Source: Progne subis subis
Lineage: Eukaryota > Chordata > Aves > Passeriformes > Hirundinidae
NCBI GenBank assembly: GCA_022316685.1
Contig: JAKJHU010000622.1
Location: 62,001-126,000, forward strand
Length of the DNA stretch: 64,000 bases
Reading direction: 5' to 3'
The notes under the pieces were generated by a model, which had not been told where the DNA came from, did not search any database, and saw nothing but the letters and a program-made list of their open reading frames with translations. Position numbers and translations under genes: made by a program. Position 1 is the first letter of the stretch; each line of letters starts with the position of its first letter. Of the stretch, positions 1 through 9,877 are shown in pieces.

Positions 1-255
1 GACAAGGGCTGGAGGGACAGGACACAGGGAATGGCTTCCAGTGCCAGAGGGCAGCGCTGCATGGGAGATTGGCAATCAGGAATTGTTCCCTGGGAGGGTG
101 GGCAGGGGCTGGCATGGAATTCCCAGAGCAGCTGTGGCTGCCCCTGGATCCCTGGCAGTGCCCAAGGCCAGGCTGGACACTGGGGCAGTGGCAGGGGTCC
201 CTGGGGTGGCACTGGGTGGGATTTAGGATCCCTCCCAACCCAAACCATTCCATGA
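1..255 (+). mobile_element. CR1 LINE 3' fragment, cut by the window edge
   Basis: This is the 3' untranslated end of a CR1 non-LTR retrotransposon, the dominant LINE of birds. It shows the typical order: a 'GGAATGGCTTCCAGTGCCAGAGGGC' type block, then 'CTGTGGCTGCCCCTGGATCC', then 'AAGGCCAGGCTGGACACTGG', then the 'CCTCCCAACCCAAACCATTC' terminus. Only the 3' few hundred bases are present, as expected for 5'-truncated copies, and no reverse-transcriptase frame remains. Near-identical blocks recur at 25481-25680 and, inverted, at 34646-34955, so these belong to closely related subfamilies. Confidence 0.9.
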
Positions 256-308
256 GTCTGTTCCACTGGGAAAGGATCCTCTGCTTCTTCCGTCCCCCAG
301 CAGCGGTT

Positions 309-519
309 TCACTGATGCTGAGCCATCCCTGCATCCACTTCCTGACAATAAACAGGGAATTTCTCACTGTTCTGTTCCCATTCCGTCTCCAGAGGCTCCT
401 GGAGCACTTGCAGAGCCACCACAAATTTACGGGGCAGCCTCACATCGTAAACCCCGTCCGGATTCTTCGTCTTTGAACAGCTTTCAGACCACAAGAATTT
501 GAAATCTGTGCTGGAGGCT
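309..519 (-). other. Possible exon or gene remnant (unrecognised)
   Basis: On the minus strand an open frame runs from an AG-preceded position near 519 to a TGA at 309-311. It reads without interruption through residues such as TDFKFLWSESC, NPDGVYDVRLP and FPVYCQEVD. The amino-acid composition is mixed rather than repetitive, and the frame includes CpG-bearing codons, unlike the simple-repeat frames elsewhere. The spacing of W, C, YDV and YC loosely recalls an immunoglobulin-type domain, but I do not recognise a family. The upstream pyrimidine tract is poor, no clear 5' splice donor is visible and no partner exon was found. It could be chance. Confidence 0.15.
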
Positions 520-533
520 CTGGCAGCTATCAG

Positions 534-540
<7 letters not shown>

Positions 541-565
<25 letters not shown>

Positions 566-800
566 CTTTTTAAAAGCTTGTTCAGATTTCGAGGCTTTTT
601 TTTTTTTTGGCCAATTTAAATAGAGAGTTGAAGATAAGATTCCAGCCAAAATATGCTCTGTCTCTCCCTTCCCCAAAGTACGTTGGTTATTCCAAGGGAA
701 AACACTCTGTGGTAAAGAAGAGGGGCTGGGAAGGGAAACATTTTTTTTTCCCCTGTCCCTGACTAAACCCTGGAATTCAGTGAGATTATTCCTACAGAAA
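541..800. other. Unique DNA with T-rich runs
   Basis: T-rich stretches occur at about 538-570 and 596-609 and a shorter T run near 740. Otherwise this is ordinary unique sequence with no feature I can name. The stretch from 800 to 1835 is likewise without a recognisable gene or repeat. Confidence 0.5.
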
Positions 801-1835
801 TCCTTGTTAAAGGTGAATGTCGAGTGAGGAGGGAAGCTCACAGAGGGTAAAGCACAACCAGGATCTCATCTTGTGAGGGAAGAGCGTGTTGGAATTGTTC
901 CTTTGGGGGGAATATCTTTGCTTTGGAGGGTTTGCCAGGAATATCTTTATCAAATTTTTAGCAGGAATTTGATCACTTTGGGACAAATACGTCATATCCA
1001 TGGATTGACGGCTTGTGAGGTCTTCCCTGTCCCGATTTTTTTATTCAGATAAAAAGAATTAAGGAATCACTAGAAGATGGAAGAACACGGAGAAAAGCAT
1101 TAGGTGGGGACGAGGACAAACTCTGCTCCTGCCCCAGCCCTTGCTGCTTCACCCCCTGAGCTTTGGAGTTCCAGTGATGCCAAGAAATTGATGGACACAG
1201 GGTCGTGACCCAGCCAGGAGCTGGGAAGGTGCCCAGGGGTGGCTCCTGCCCTCTTTGAATCCATCCCGGTCCACGGTGGAGCTGCCGGATGTCCTGGGAG
1301 GCTCAGGGGTGCTGGTGAGGGTACAGCAGGGTGGTTCCTGCTGTTGTGGGATTTTGGGAGCTCAGGGAAGCGTTTTCTGCCAGCCCTTCTTGGAGCCACC
1401 CCGGTTCACACCGGGACGTCCTGGGAGCCTCGGGATTGTTGGGATTTGGGGTGGCCAGCTCTTCCCAGGTAATTAACACTGGATAATCCCTCAAATGCAA
1501 ACATCACGAGAAAAAAAGAGGAGTTATTTGTGTATGAAACACTTACAGTTAATCAAGCCTCGGAGAGGAATTTCAGACTTCCTTATTTTCCAATATTCCT
1601 TGGGATGGATACTCCTGGATGCCGAAGTGCTGCACTGCAGTGGGCAGCAGGAACCCTGGGCTGTTCCTCTCTGAAGAATTCCAGTCCTTACCAGGAAATG
1701 GGAGCAACAGCAAAGAAAAGGTGGAATATTTTCCTGACCAGGCCGCTTTTCCCTGGTCAACCCCTGCCTGCTGTGATGACTTTTAATCCCTGGATCTGTT
1801 GTGTCTGGGTACCCTGGAGCTGAAATGTTCCCTAC

Positions 1836-2231
1836 TGTTACCCTGGTTTTTCTGAGTTTTTTATTAGCCTTTTCAATTTCATAATGCAGTCAGATCTTTT
1901 AGTTACTGTACAATATTAGAGCAGTTTTCTACCTTTTCCCACAGATGTAACATAAACAAATCCTTTGTTTTTCATTCTCTGTCCTTTGTTTGCATATTTC
2001 TAACCTGAAAACAATTGTAACTGACAGTTGGTCTGGCCACTGAGGCTGAGGGGTGGAAACCCCAAAAAGCCAATCTTCTGCTAGACCCACAAATGTATAA
2101 AAAGTAAAGAATAAACAAAGGGGTCTCTTCCTCCTCTCTCCGCTCTCTCAGCAGTGAGCTGGGATCGGAAGAACCTCTGCTTTGCAAAAATCTCTTGTCT
2201 GCGTGTGACTGCTTTGTGTGTCTCGGTGACA
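1836..2231 (+). mobile_element. Solo LTR, family A (class II-like ERV), copy 1
   Basis: The 396-bp segment starts TGTTAC and ends GTGACA, the paired TG...CA ends of a retroviral LTR. It carries a TATA-like TATAAAA at 2096-2102 and an AATAAA at 2110-2115, so the promoter faces right. A second copy at 52904-53295 shares its full length and both ends, which fixes the boundaries. The flanking 6-mers (ccctac on the left, ccttag on the right) match at four of six positions, which may be a decayed target-site duplication. No internal retroviral genes adjoin it, so this is a solo LTR left by recombination between two LTRs. Confidence 0.85.
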
Positions 2232-2730
2232 CCTTAGCTCCTCTCCTGGGAGGGGATTTTGGATTTGCTGTGAATTTATTGACACTGCTCTCTGGCTGGG
2301 AAGCCTCTGCTTTGCTTTCTGCAGCCACAGCTTGGCAGGGAAGGTGCTCCTGCTGAGGTCCCCCAAATTCCCCATCCCAGAGAAGGATCTGGATTTATCC
2401 AGCAGCCCCCTGGAATTGCTGAGGGAAAACACAGCAGCAGCTCCAGAGCTCATTAGAACTCATTTTTGGGAGATAACTGAAAACTGGAAATCCCAGGGCC
2501 TGCTCCCACTCTTTGTGGAGGCTCACTCTGCATTTTTCTCATCCCTTAATGAAACACAGAATTCCTGATGTTAGCCCAGCTCAGGTGTTTTCCTCTAAAT
2601 CCATTTTGAGGCAAACCACGCAAGCAGAAATCGATGATTTCCCACGAGGAATTTGAAAGAACCGATTCCACGGATTTTCAGGGCCACCGCAGGGACACCA
2701 GGCCTCCCCAGGGAATTGCAAGTTAAACTA
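2232..2730. other. Unique DNA, no gene seen
   Basis: Ordinary non-repetitive sequence follows the LTR. A short open frame at 2332-2568 has no splice or start context that I would trust. Confidence 0.4.
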
Positions 2731-3262
2731 TCGCCGCTCCTGCATTAATCCATCTTCGGGAAGGGCTCTTCCCAATAAAAAACTGCTTCCCCGTGGCTCA
2801 AGCGCGAGCAGAACCCGCCGGGAGCCCCAGGCCGGCAGGGTGAAATCAGGATTTTTGCTGCGGGCAGGAGGAATTTTTTTGCAGCTGGCTGTGACATTCC
2901 CGGGCCAAGCCTGAGCAGCTCCAGCCTGGAGGAGAGAGTGGCCAGGGGCAAACGCAAATCCCAGCGGCCGGCTGAGCGCTGCCTCTCCCCTGCCAGCTTG
3001 GGGCAATCGTATCTGATAATAAACAGCCTTTTCCTGAGCGGGAGCAGCGCTCGGCTCCGGGGAAGAGAGCGATTAAAAATCCCGGTTTGGGGCGGGTTTG
3101 CCCTGGTTCTGGAAGCAGCGAGCGTCGCAGGAGCGGGCAGGAGGTGACAGCGCAGCGGGTGCCCGAGGTGTCACAAGGAGCCGCGCTCGGTTCTCACCGT
3201 CCTGCGGCTCCCGGAGTTAAACCCATCCCTTACCTCAGATGCCCTTTGCAGGAGGCTGCATC

Positions 3263-3270
3263 ATTTGCAT
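3263..3270 (+). promoter_or_regulatory. Octamer ATTTGCAT (POU-factor site)
   Basis: A perfect ATTTGCAT octamer, the consensus for POU-domain factors, lies inside the CpG-rich block. An 8-mer can occur by chance; its closeness to the X-box palindrome is the reason for listing it. Confidence 0.35.
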
Positions 3271-3334
3271 TTTGATGCTCTGGCGTTTTCGAAACCACCG
3301 AGACATCAGAATTTTTATCGCCTTCAACAACCGC

Positions 3335-3349
3335 GTTGCCAAGGGCAAC
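3335..3349. promoter_or_regulatory. X-box-like palindrome (RFX-type site)
   Basis: The sequence GTTGCC AAG GGCAAC is a perfect 6-bp inverted repeat with a 3-bp spacer. This fits the known X-box pattern bound by RFX factors (GYNRCC, 0-3 spacer, RRNAAC). RFX sites often control ciliary and neural genes. No gene is visible close by, so a target cannot be named. Confidence 0.5.
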
Positions 3350-3420
3350 GCTCTGGAATCTGTTCCCGAGCGCGGCTTGCAGCAGAGGGCGGTGTTTGAG
3401 TGGGAAAAATGCATATTTAT

Positions 3421-4350
3421 AGAAAAATTATTGAAAAAGTCTCGCTTGAACCTCGGGCAAAATTCGGGCTCCGAGTCTGTCGTGGCCATGGGAACGGTAC
3501 CAATCCACTCCAACCTCTTTGCAAATTCCTTTGTGTGCTGCTCCTGTGTTTCAGCTTTTACTGGACGATCCCTGTCCCAAAGGATTTGGGATTTAAGGAT
3601 CTTCCTCCTCGTGCATTGCTGCCGTCCTGCTGCATCCCGGCCTTCCCTGACCCCGGTTCCTGGGATGCTGCTCTGCCCTGAGAGGAAAACTCCGCCAGGA
3701 AACGCCGCTGAATATTTGCTGTGGTTGTTTCGATGAGAAAAGTGAATCACTGAGAGCCCTGAATCATTTCCTGGGGTGAACGCTCCCGGTGTGGCTCGGC
3801 CGTGCTCCGATGATTCCCTGGCAGCACACACACAAAAGCGATTTAATTTTTGGTGTCTTTTTGAACTTTTACCAGTGAGAACGAGACAATTGTGCTGCCT
3901 TGGGGGAATCCCGGAGTCCTGCTCTGGCTCTTGCCAACCTTTGGGGAAAGCTGGACCTTTCTTTGTCTTTTATTTTATTCCCATCATCTCTGTAAGGATG
4001 GGGCTGATTCTTCCTGATGTTTACAGAATTTTTCTGTGGGGGGAAGTGGGGTGATGGCTGTGAGGGTTGGTGGAGGCTCTGCTGGATATTTCCCCGTCGT
4101 CTCTCCCTTCTCCCTGGGAAGGGAGGCAGAAGCCAGACTTAAATTTGATGTTTCTGCATCGAACAGGAAACTCTCTGACAAATCAGACAAGAAAATAACA
4201 TGTTGCAAGAAATAGTGCAGCCACTGGTGGGCTGCTGCTGTCCCTATTTAACTTCTTAGCACTTTTCTCTCTCTCTTCTTTTTTTTTTTTTTTTCCCCTT
4301 TGGCTGGGGTTGTAAGAATTAAAAAAAAACCCACCAAAATATCTTGTCTT
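3421..4350. other. Unique DNA, no gene seen
   Basis: Mixed-composition sequence with a T run at 4280-4294 followed by an A run at 4321-4329. No repeat family or exon was recognised. Confidence 0.4.
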
Positions 4351-4601
4351 TTCCAGAGGACAAGCAGCAGGGGAGAGCAGCCCAGGGCTCGGTGCAAAGC
4401 TCTCCTCATCCCACAGCCACTTCAGGCTGTTTTACAGAGAATTAATTACACGAGATCTCTTCATAAGAGGAAGGGCTCTGCCTGCCGTGCTGCTTTCAGC
4501 CTCCTGCACCTGATGTGCTGCTCTCAGGCTGTTTCAGCTTGGGGCTGCTGCTGGCTGCTGTGGGGAGCTCATCTGGGTTTCGTGGCATCATTTCAGCACC
4601 A

Positions 4602-4602
<1 letters not shown>

Positions 4603-4647
<45 letters not shown>
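4603..4647 (+). repeat. (CCCTGT)n hexamer microsatellite
   Basis: About seven uninterrupted CCCTGT units at the end of copy 1 of the triplicated segment. The corresponding point in copy 3 holds the 5160-6786 tract, so this short array looks like the ancestral state of the large one. Confidence 0.9.
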
Positions 4648-5159
4648 AAACCCATGGGATGGAGCCCCCAGAGAGCATCCAGAAGTTTTGCCTTGGGATT
4701 TTTCCAGAGGAAAAGCAGCAGGAGAGAACAGCCCTGCAGCCCAAGGCTTGGTGCAAACCTTCCATCACCCCACAGCCATTCCATGTTTTATGGAGAATTA
4801 ATTCCAAAATATCTTTTCATTACAGGAAAGGCTCAGACTGATGCGCTGCTCTCGGGCACTGAGCTCATGGGGGAGCTCATCTGGATTTTATAGAGTCATT
4901 TCAGCACCCACCCTGCCCCAAACCCACGGGACAGGGCCCTGAGAGAGCACCCAGAGGTTTTGCCTTGGGACTTTTCCAACCCCAACCCTTTTCCAACCCC
5001 AACCCACTTCAGGCTGTGTTTTATGGACACTTAATTACACAAAACCTCTTAATAAGAGGCAAGCTCAGCCTCCTGCACCTGATGTGCCGCTTCCAGGAGG
5101 TTTCAGCTTGGGGCTGGTGCTGGCTGCTGTGGGGAGCTCATCTGGGTTTTGTGACATCA

Positions 5160-5484
5160 TTTCAGCACCAGCCCTGGCCCTGTCATTGTCCTTGTCCCTG
5201 TCCCATCCCTGTCCCTGACCCTGCCAGTCCTGTCCCTGTCCCCTGCCCCCTGCGCTTGTCCCTGTCCCGTCTTTGTCCCTGCCCCTGTGCCACCCCTGTC
5301 CCATTCCTGTCCCTGTCCCCTTCCTTGTCCCTGTCCCTGCCCCTGTCCCATCCCTGCCCTTGTCTCTGTCACTCTGTCCCTGTCCCCTGTCTCTCCCATC
5401 CCTGTCCCCATCTCCAGCCCTGTCCCATCCCATCCCTGTCCCCATCCCGTCCCTGTCCCCATCTCCATCCCTGTCCCATCCCTG
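5160..5484 (+). repeat. Degenerate CCTGTC-type tract grading into (CCCAT)n
   Basis: Irregular mixtures of CCCTGT, CCTGTCC and CCCATCCCTGT words. The proportion of CCCAT rises towards the right, until at about 5485 the sequence becomes a nearly pure pentamer. It looks like a transition zone between two repeat units. Confidence 0.85.
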
Positions 5485-6786
5485 TCCCATCCCATCCCAT
5501 CCCATCCCATCCCATCCCATCCCATCCCATCCCATCCATCCCATCCCATCCCATCCCATCCATCCCATCCCATCCATCCCATCCCATCCCATCCCATCCC
5601 ATCCCATCCCATCCCATCCCATCCCATCCCATCCCATCCCATCCCATCCCACCCCATCCCATCCATCCCATCCCATCCCATCCCATCCCATCCCATCCCA
5701 TCCCATCCCATCCCATCCATCCCATCCCATCCCATCCCATCCCATCCCACCCCATCCCATCCCATCCCAGTCCATCCCATCCCACCCCATCCCATCCCAT
5801 CCCATCCCATCCCATCCCATCCCATCCCACCCCATCCCACCCCATCCCATCCCATCCCATCCCATCCCATCCCATCCCATCCCATCCCATCCCATCCCAT
5901 CCCATCCCATCCCATCCCATCCCATCCCATCCCATCCCATCCCATCCCATCCCATCCCAACCCATCCCACCCCATCCCATCCCATCCCATCCCATCCCAT
6001 CCCATCCCATCCCATCCCAGTCCATCCCATCCCACCCCATCCCATCCCATCCCATCCCATCCCATCCCATCCCACCCCATCCCATCCCATCCCATCCCAT
6101 CCCATCCCATCCCATCCCATCCCATCCCATCCCATCCCAACCCATCCCATCCCATCCCATCCCACCCCATCCCATCCCATCCCATCCCATCCCATCCCAT
6201 CCCATCCCATCCCATCCCACCCCATCCCATCCCATCCCAGTCCATCCCATCCCACCCCATCCCATCCCATCCCATCCCATCCCATCCCATCCCATCCCAT
6301 CCCACCCCATCCCATCCCATCCCATCCCATCCCATCCCATCCCATCCCATCCCATCCCATCCCATCCCATCCCATCCCATCCCAACCCATCCCATCCCAT
6401 CCCATCCCATCCCATCCCATCCCATCCCATCCCATCCCATCCCATCCCATCCCATCCCATCCCAACCCATCCACCCATCCCATCCCATCCCATCCCATCC
6501 CATCCCATCCCATCCCATCCCAGTCCATCCCATCCCACCCCATCCCATCCCATCCCATCCCAGTCCATCCCATCCCACCCCATCCCATCCCATCCCATCC
6601 CATCCCATCCCATCCCATCCCATCCCACCCCATCCCATCCCATCCCATCCCATCCCATCCCATCCCATCCCATCCCATCCCATCCCATCCCATCCCATCC
6701 CATCCCATCCCATCCCAACCCATCCCATCCCATCCCATCCCATCCCATCCCATCCCATCCCATCCCATCCCATCCCATCCCATCCC
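5485..6786 (+). repeat. 1.3-kb (CCCAT)n pentamer array
   Basis: About 260 copies of CCCAT (ATGGG on the other strand). Most changes are single-base variants: CCCAC, CCCAA, CCCAG and TCCAT, plus a few length slips (5535-5580, 5660-5720 and 6470-6480). The same compound variant, CCCAG followed by TCCAT CCCAT CCCAC, appears at 5766, 6016, 6236, 6519 and 6559, so blocks of 220-280 bp have been copied as units. The minus strand has GGG runs every 5 bases and fits the G-quadruplex pattern throughout. Long open frames on both strands are artefacts of the stop-free repeat. Confidence 0.97.
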
Positions 6787-7231
6787 GGTCCCTCAGGGGC
6801 ACCCCGAGGTGCTGCCCTGGCACCGCGCGCTCCCAGCCCCGGTTGTCGCTGTCCCCTGCCGCAGCCGCGGGAGCTCAGGGTTTGTTTTTGCTGCGTGAAC
6901 ACCTCAGAGATCTCAGAGGAGCCCTCAGGGCTCGTGGGGTTTGGGGTTCAAACAAACTCCCCTGGGCGAGAGGGCAGGAGCTGCTGGGGGTGAGGAGGTG
7001 CCAGGAAAACCAAACCCTTGGAGTAATGAGGGGGGAAAACATCAGGGAGAAAAGGGAATTAGAGCAGGAATTAGAGCAGGAATTAAAGCCCTGAAGGGTC
7101 CGTAAATAACAGCAAATTCAGAGCAGAGGTTTTCCTGATGGCTGGAATTTTATGCTCTTTTTGGGGAGATGGGGCTGTGTTTTAATAGGTGTTTGTCACG
7201 TTTTTATCGCTTTTCCCAAAATCATCGCTGC
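6787..7231. other. Unique spacer with a short GC-rich patch
   Basis: GC-rich sequence at 6790-6900 gives way to ordinary DNA. A 14-bp 'AATTAGAGCAGG' type motif is tandemly repeated at about 7058-7085. No gene was recognised. Confidence 0.4.
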
Positions 7232-8488
7232 TATAAGGGAGTTCTTTTATATGTATATTTAAATATATATAATATATATTACATATATAATATATGATGT
7301 AATATATTTTATACATGTATCTATAGATATAATATTTATCTATGTTATATGTATTTATCTATTATATACAAATATACAATATTCCTATGTTTTCTATACT
7401 TTATATATTATATATTTGTATTTTATATTTTTATATTATATACACATGCATTTTCTATATTGATATCTTCTACATATATTTTACATATTATGTATTATAT
7501 ATCTATGGATATATAAAATATGTAATATTTATTTTGTATATTTTATATAGCATATATTTATATTTTAAATACATGTACATATCTAATGGATATAATTTTA
7601 TATATTCCCTATTTATATTTATATCTATTGATATATCTTGTATCTATTGATCGCTTTTTCAATATATATCTTATATGCATTGATATATTTTTTATATATT
7701 GATGTATTTTTATATAGAGAGATATATTTTATCAATATCTATTTTACATGCATATATATTTACATGCAATATATTGTATATATTGATATATTTTATATAT
7801 ATTGATGTCTTTTATAGATAGAAATATATTTGTTCAATATATATTTTACGTGCATTGATAGATTATATATAGATATATTTTCAATATACTTTTTATATGC
7901 CGCGCTATATTATAGTCTATATATATTGATGTATTTTTATATATAGATATATTTTTATCAATATATATTTTACATGCATTGATATATATTGATATATTTT
8001 TCAATATATATTTTATATGCATTGCTATATTATATATATAGATATATTTTATATATATTGATGTATTATAGAGATATGTTTTATCAATATATATTTTATA
8101 TGCATTGATATATTATATATATTGATATATTTTTTATATATTGATGTATTATATATAGAGAGAGATATTTTATGAAGATATATTTTATATGCATTGATAT
8201 ATATTTTGATATATTTTTCAATATACATTTTATATGCATTGATATAATATATATATTGATATATTTTTATATATTGATAATATATATATAGAGAGATGTT
8301 TTATCAATATATATTTTCTATGCATTGCTATATTATATATATTGATATATTGTTATATACTGATGTATTTTATCAAGATACATTTTACATGCATTGATAT
8401 AGTATATATTGATATATTTGCAATATTTATTTCATATCCATTGCTATATTATATATCTATATACAATATATATTGACATATTTTATAC
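7232..8488. repeat. 1.25-kb AT-rich degenerate minisatellite
   Basis: Almost entirely A and T, with recurring words: 'TGCATTGATATA' or 'TGCATTGCTATA', 'TTTTATCAATATATATTTTA' and 'TTGATGTATT'. The TGCATTG word recurs at uneven intervals of about 45-90 bp between 7676 and 8440, so it is a worn minisatellite rather than a simple (TA)n. It ends abruptly at about 8488, where GC-rich DNA and then the 62-bp array begin. Confidence 0.85.
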
Positions 8489-8570
8489 GCCCGGCTGTGC
8501 TCCGCTGTCAGCTCTCGCTCCTGGGGCGCCAAGGGAGGGTCCTGCTGGAGCGGCGACACGCCGGGCTCCT

Positions 8571-9877
8571 CCAGCCGGAGTTCCTGCGATCCTGCGAAAT
8601 CCAGAGGGATCCCAGAAGGATTTCCCCCCTCCCAGCCTGACTTTTCTGTGATCCTGTGAAATCCGGAGGGATCCCAGAAGGATTTCTCCCCTCCCCGCCT
8701 GACTTTTCCGCAATCCTGCGAAATCCAGAGGGATCCCAGAAGGATTTCCCCCCTCCCAGCCTGACTTTTCTGCAATCCTGCGAAATCCAGAGGGATCCCA
8801 GAAGGATTTCCCCCCTCCCAGCCTGACTTTTCTGCAATCCTGCGAAATCCAGAGGGATCCCAGAAGGATTTCCCCCCTCCCAGCCTGACTTTTCTGCAAT
8901 CCTGCGAAATCCAGAGGGATCCCAGAAGCATTTCCCCCCTCCCAGCCTGACTTTTCTGCGATCCTGCGAAATCCAGAGGGATCCCAGAAGCATTTCCCCC
9001 CTCCCAGCCTGACTTTTCTGTGATCCTGTGAAATCCGGAGGGATCCCAGAAGGATTTCTCCCCTCCCAGCCTGACTTTTCTGCGATCCTGCGAAATCCAG
9101 AGGGATCCCAGAAGGATTTCTCCCCTCCCAGCCTGACTTTTCCGCGATCCTGCGAAATCCAGAGGGATCCCAGAAGGATTTCTCCCCTCCCAGCCTGACT
9201 TTTCTGCGATCCTGCGAAATCCAGAGGGATCCCAGAAGCATTTCTCCCCTCCCAGCCTGACTTTTCTGCAATCCTGCGAAATCCAGAGGGATCCCAGAAG
9301 GATTTCCCCGCTCCCAGCCTGACTTTTCTGCGATCCTGCGAAATCCAGAGGGATCCCAGAAGGATTTCCCCCTCCCAGCCTGACTTTTCCGTCATCCTGC
9401 GAAATCCAGAGGGATCCCAGAAGCATTTCTCCCCTCCCAGCCTGACTTTTCTGCAATCCTGCGAAATCCAGAGGGATCCCAGAAGGATTTCTCCCCTCCC
9501 AGCCTGACTTTTCTGCAATCCTGCGAAATCCAGAGGGATCCCAGAAGCATTTCTCCCCTCCCAGCCTGACTTTTCTGCGATCCTGCGAAATCCAGAGGGA
9601 TCCCAGAAGGATTTCTCCCCTCCCAGCCTGACTTTTCTGCGATCCTGCGAAATCCAGAGGGATCCCAGAAGGATTTCCCCCTCCCAGCCTGACTTTTCTG
9701 CGATCCTGCGAAATCCAGAGGGATCCCAGAAGCATTTCTCCCCTCCCAGCCTGACTTTTCTGCGATCCTGCGAAATCCAGAGGGATCCCAGAAGGATTTC
9801 TCCCCTCCCAGCCTGACTTTTCTGTGATCCTGCGAAATCCAGAGGGATCCCAGAAGCATTTCTCCCCTCCCCGCCTG
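8571..9877. repeat. 62-bp minisatellite, ~21 copies
   Basis: The unit contains 'CTGACTTTTCTGCGATCC', 'TGCGAAATCCAGAGGGATCC' and 'CAGAAGGATTTCTCCCCTCC'. Spacing between units is 61-62 bp, and most copies differ at only a few sites (G/A after CTGC, GGATTT or CATTT, TCCCC or CCCCC). Two copies (about 8640 and 9020) share the variant GTGATCCTGTGAAATCCGG, which shows copying between non-adjacent units. Because 62 is not a multiple of three, the minus-strand open frame cycles through all three frames of the unit; I regard it as non-coding. Confidence 0.97.

Larger units (their letters stand above)
2730..3420. promoter_or_regulatory. CpG-rich, enhancer- or promoter-like block
   Basis: CpG dinucleotides are frequent here compared with neighbouring unique DNA, for example around 2745-2830, 3040-3080 and 3110-3220. 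The block also contains an octamer (3263-3270) and an X-box-like palindrome (3335-3349) within 90 bp. I see no start codon with a convincing downstream splice donor. It could be a distal enhancer, an unannotated promoter, or a GC-rich patch kept CpG-rich by chance. Confidence 0.4.
4351..5484. repeat. Three tandem copies of a ~270-350-bp segment
   Basis: A segment starting 'TTTTCCAGAGGA(C/A)AAGCAGCAG' recurs at about 4350, 4700 and 4972. Landmarks repeat in order: 'CAGCCACTTCAGGCTG' or a variant, 'GAATTAATT', 'CCTCCTGCACCTGATGTGC', 'GGGGAGCTCATCTGG' and 'TCATTTCAGCACC'. Copy 1 is about 350 bp and includes a short hexamer array. Copy 2 is about 272 bp, lacks the array and is the most diverged. 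Copy 3 runs into the degenerate hexamer tract and then the large pentamer array. This is a local segmental duplication of non-coding DNA. Confidence 0.85.

Noticed and set aside
5485..6786. Interstitial telomere repeat
   Set aside because: Vertebrate telomeres are TTAGGG; the unit here is ATGGG, with no TTAGGG runs.
4965..7094. Very long open frames on both strands across the pentamer tract
   Set aside because: The CCCAT unit contains no stop in any frame on either strand, so open frames of any length are expected. No start or splice context supports a protein.
7232..8488. AT-rich block as a replication origin or centromere
   Set aside because: AT-richness alone is not evidence in a vertebrate; the block is a worn minisatellite.
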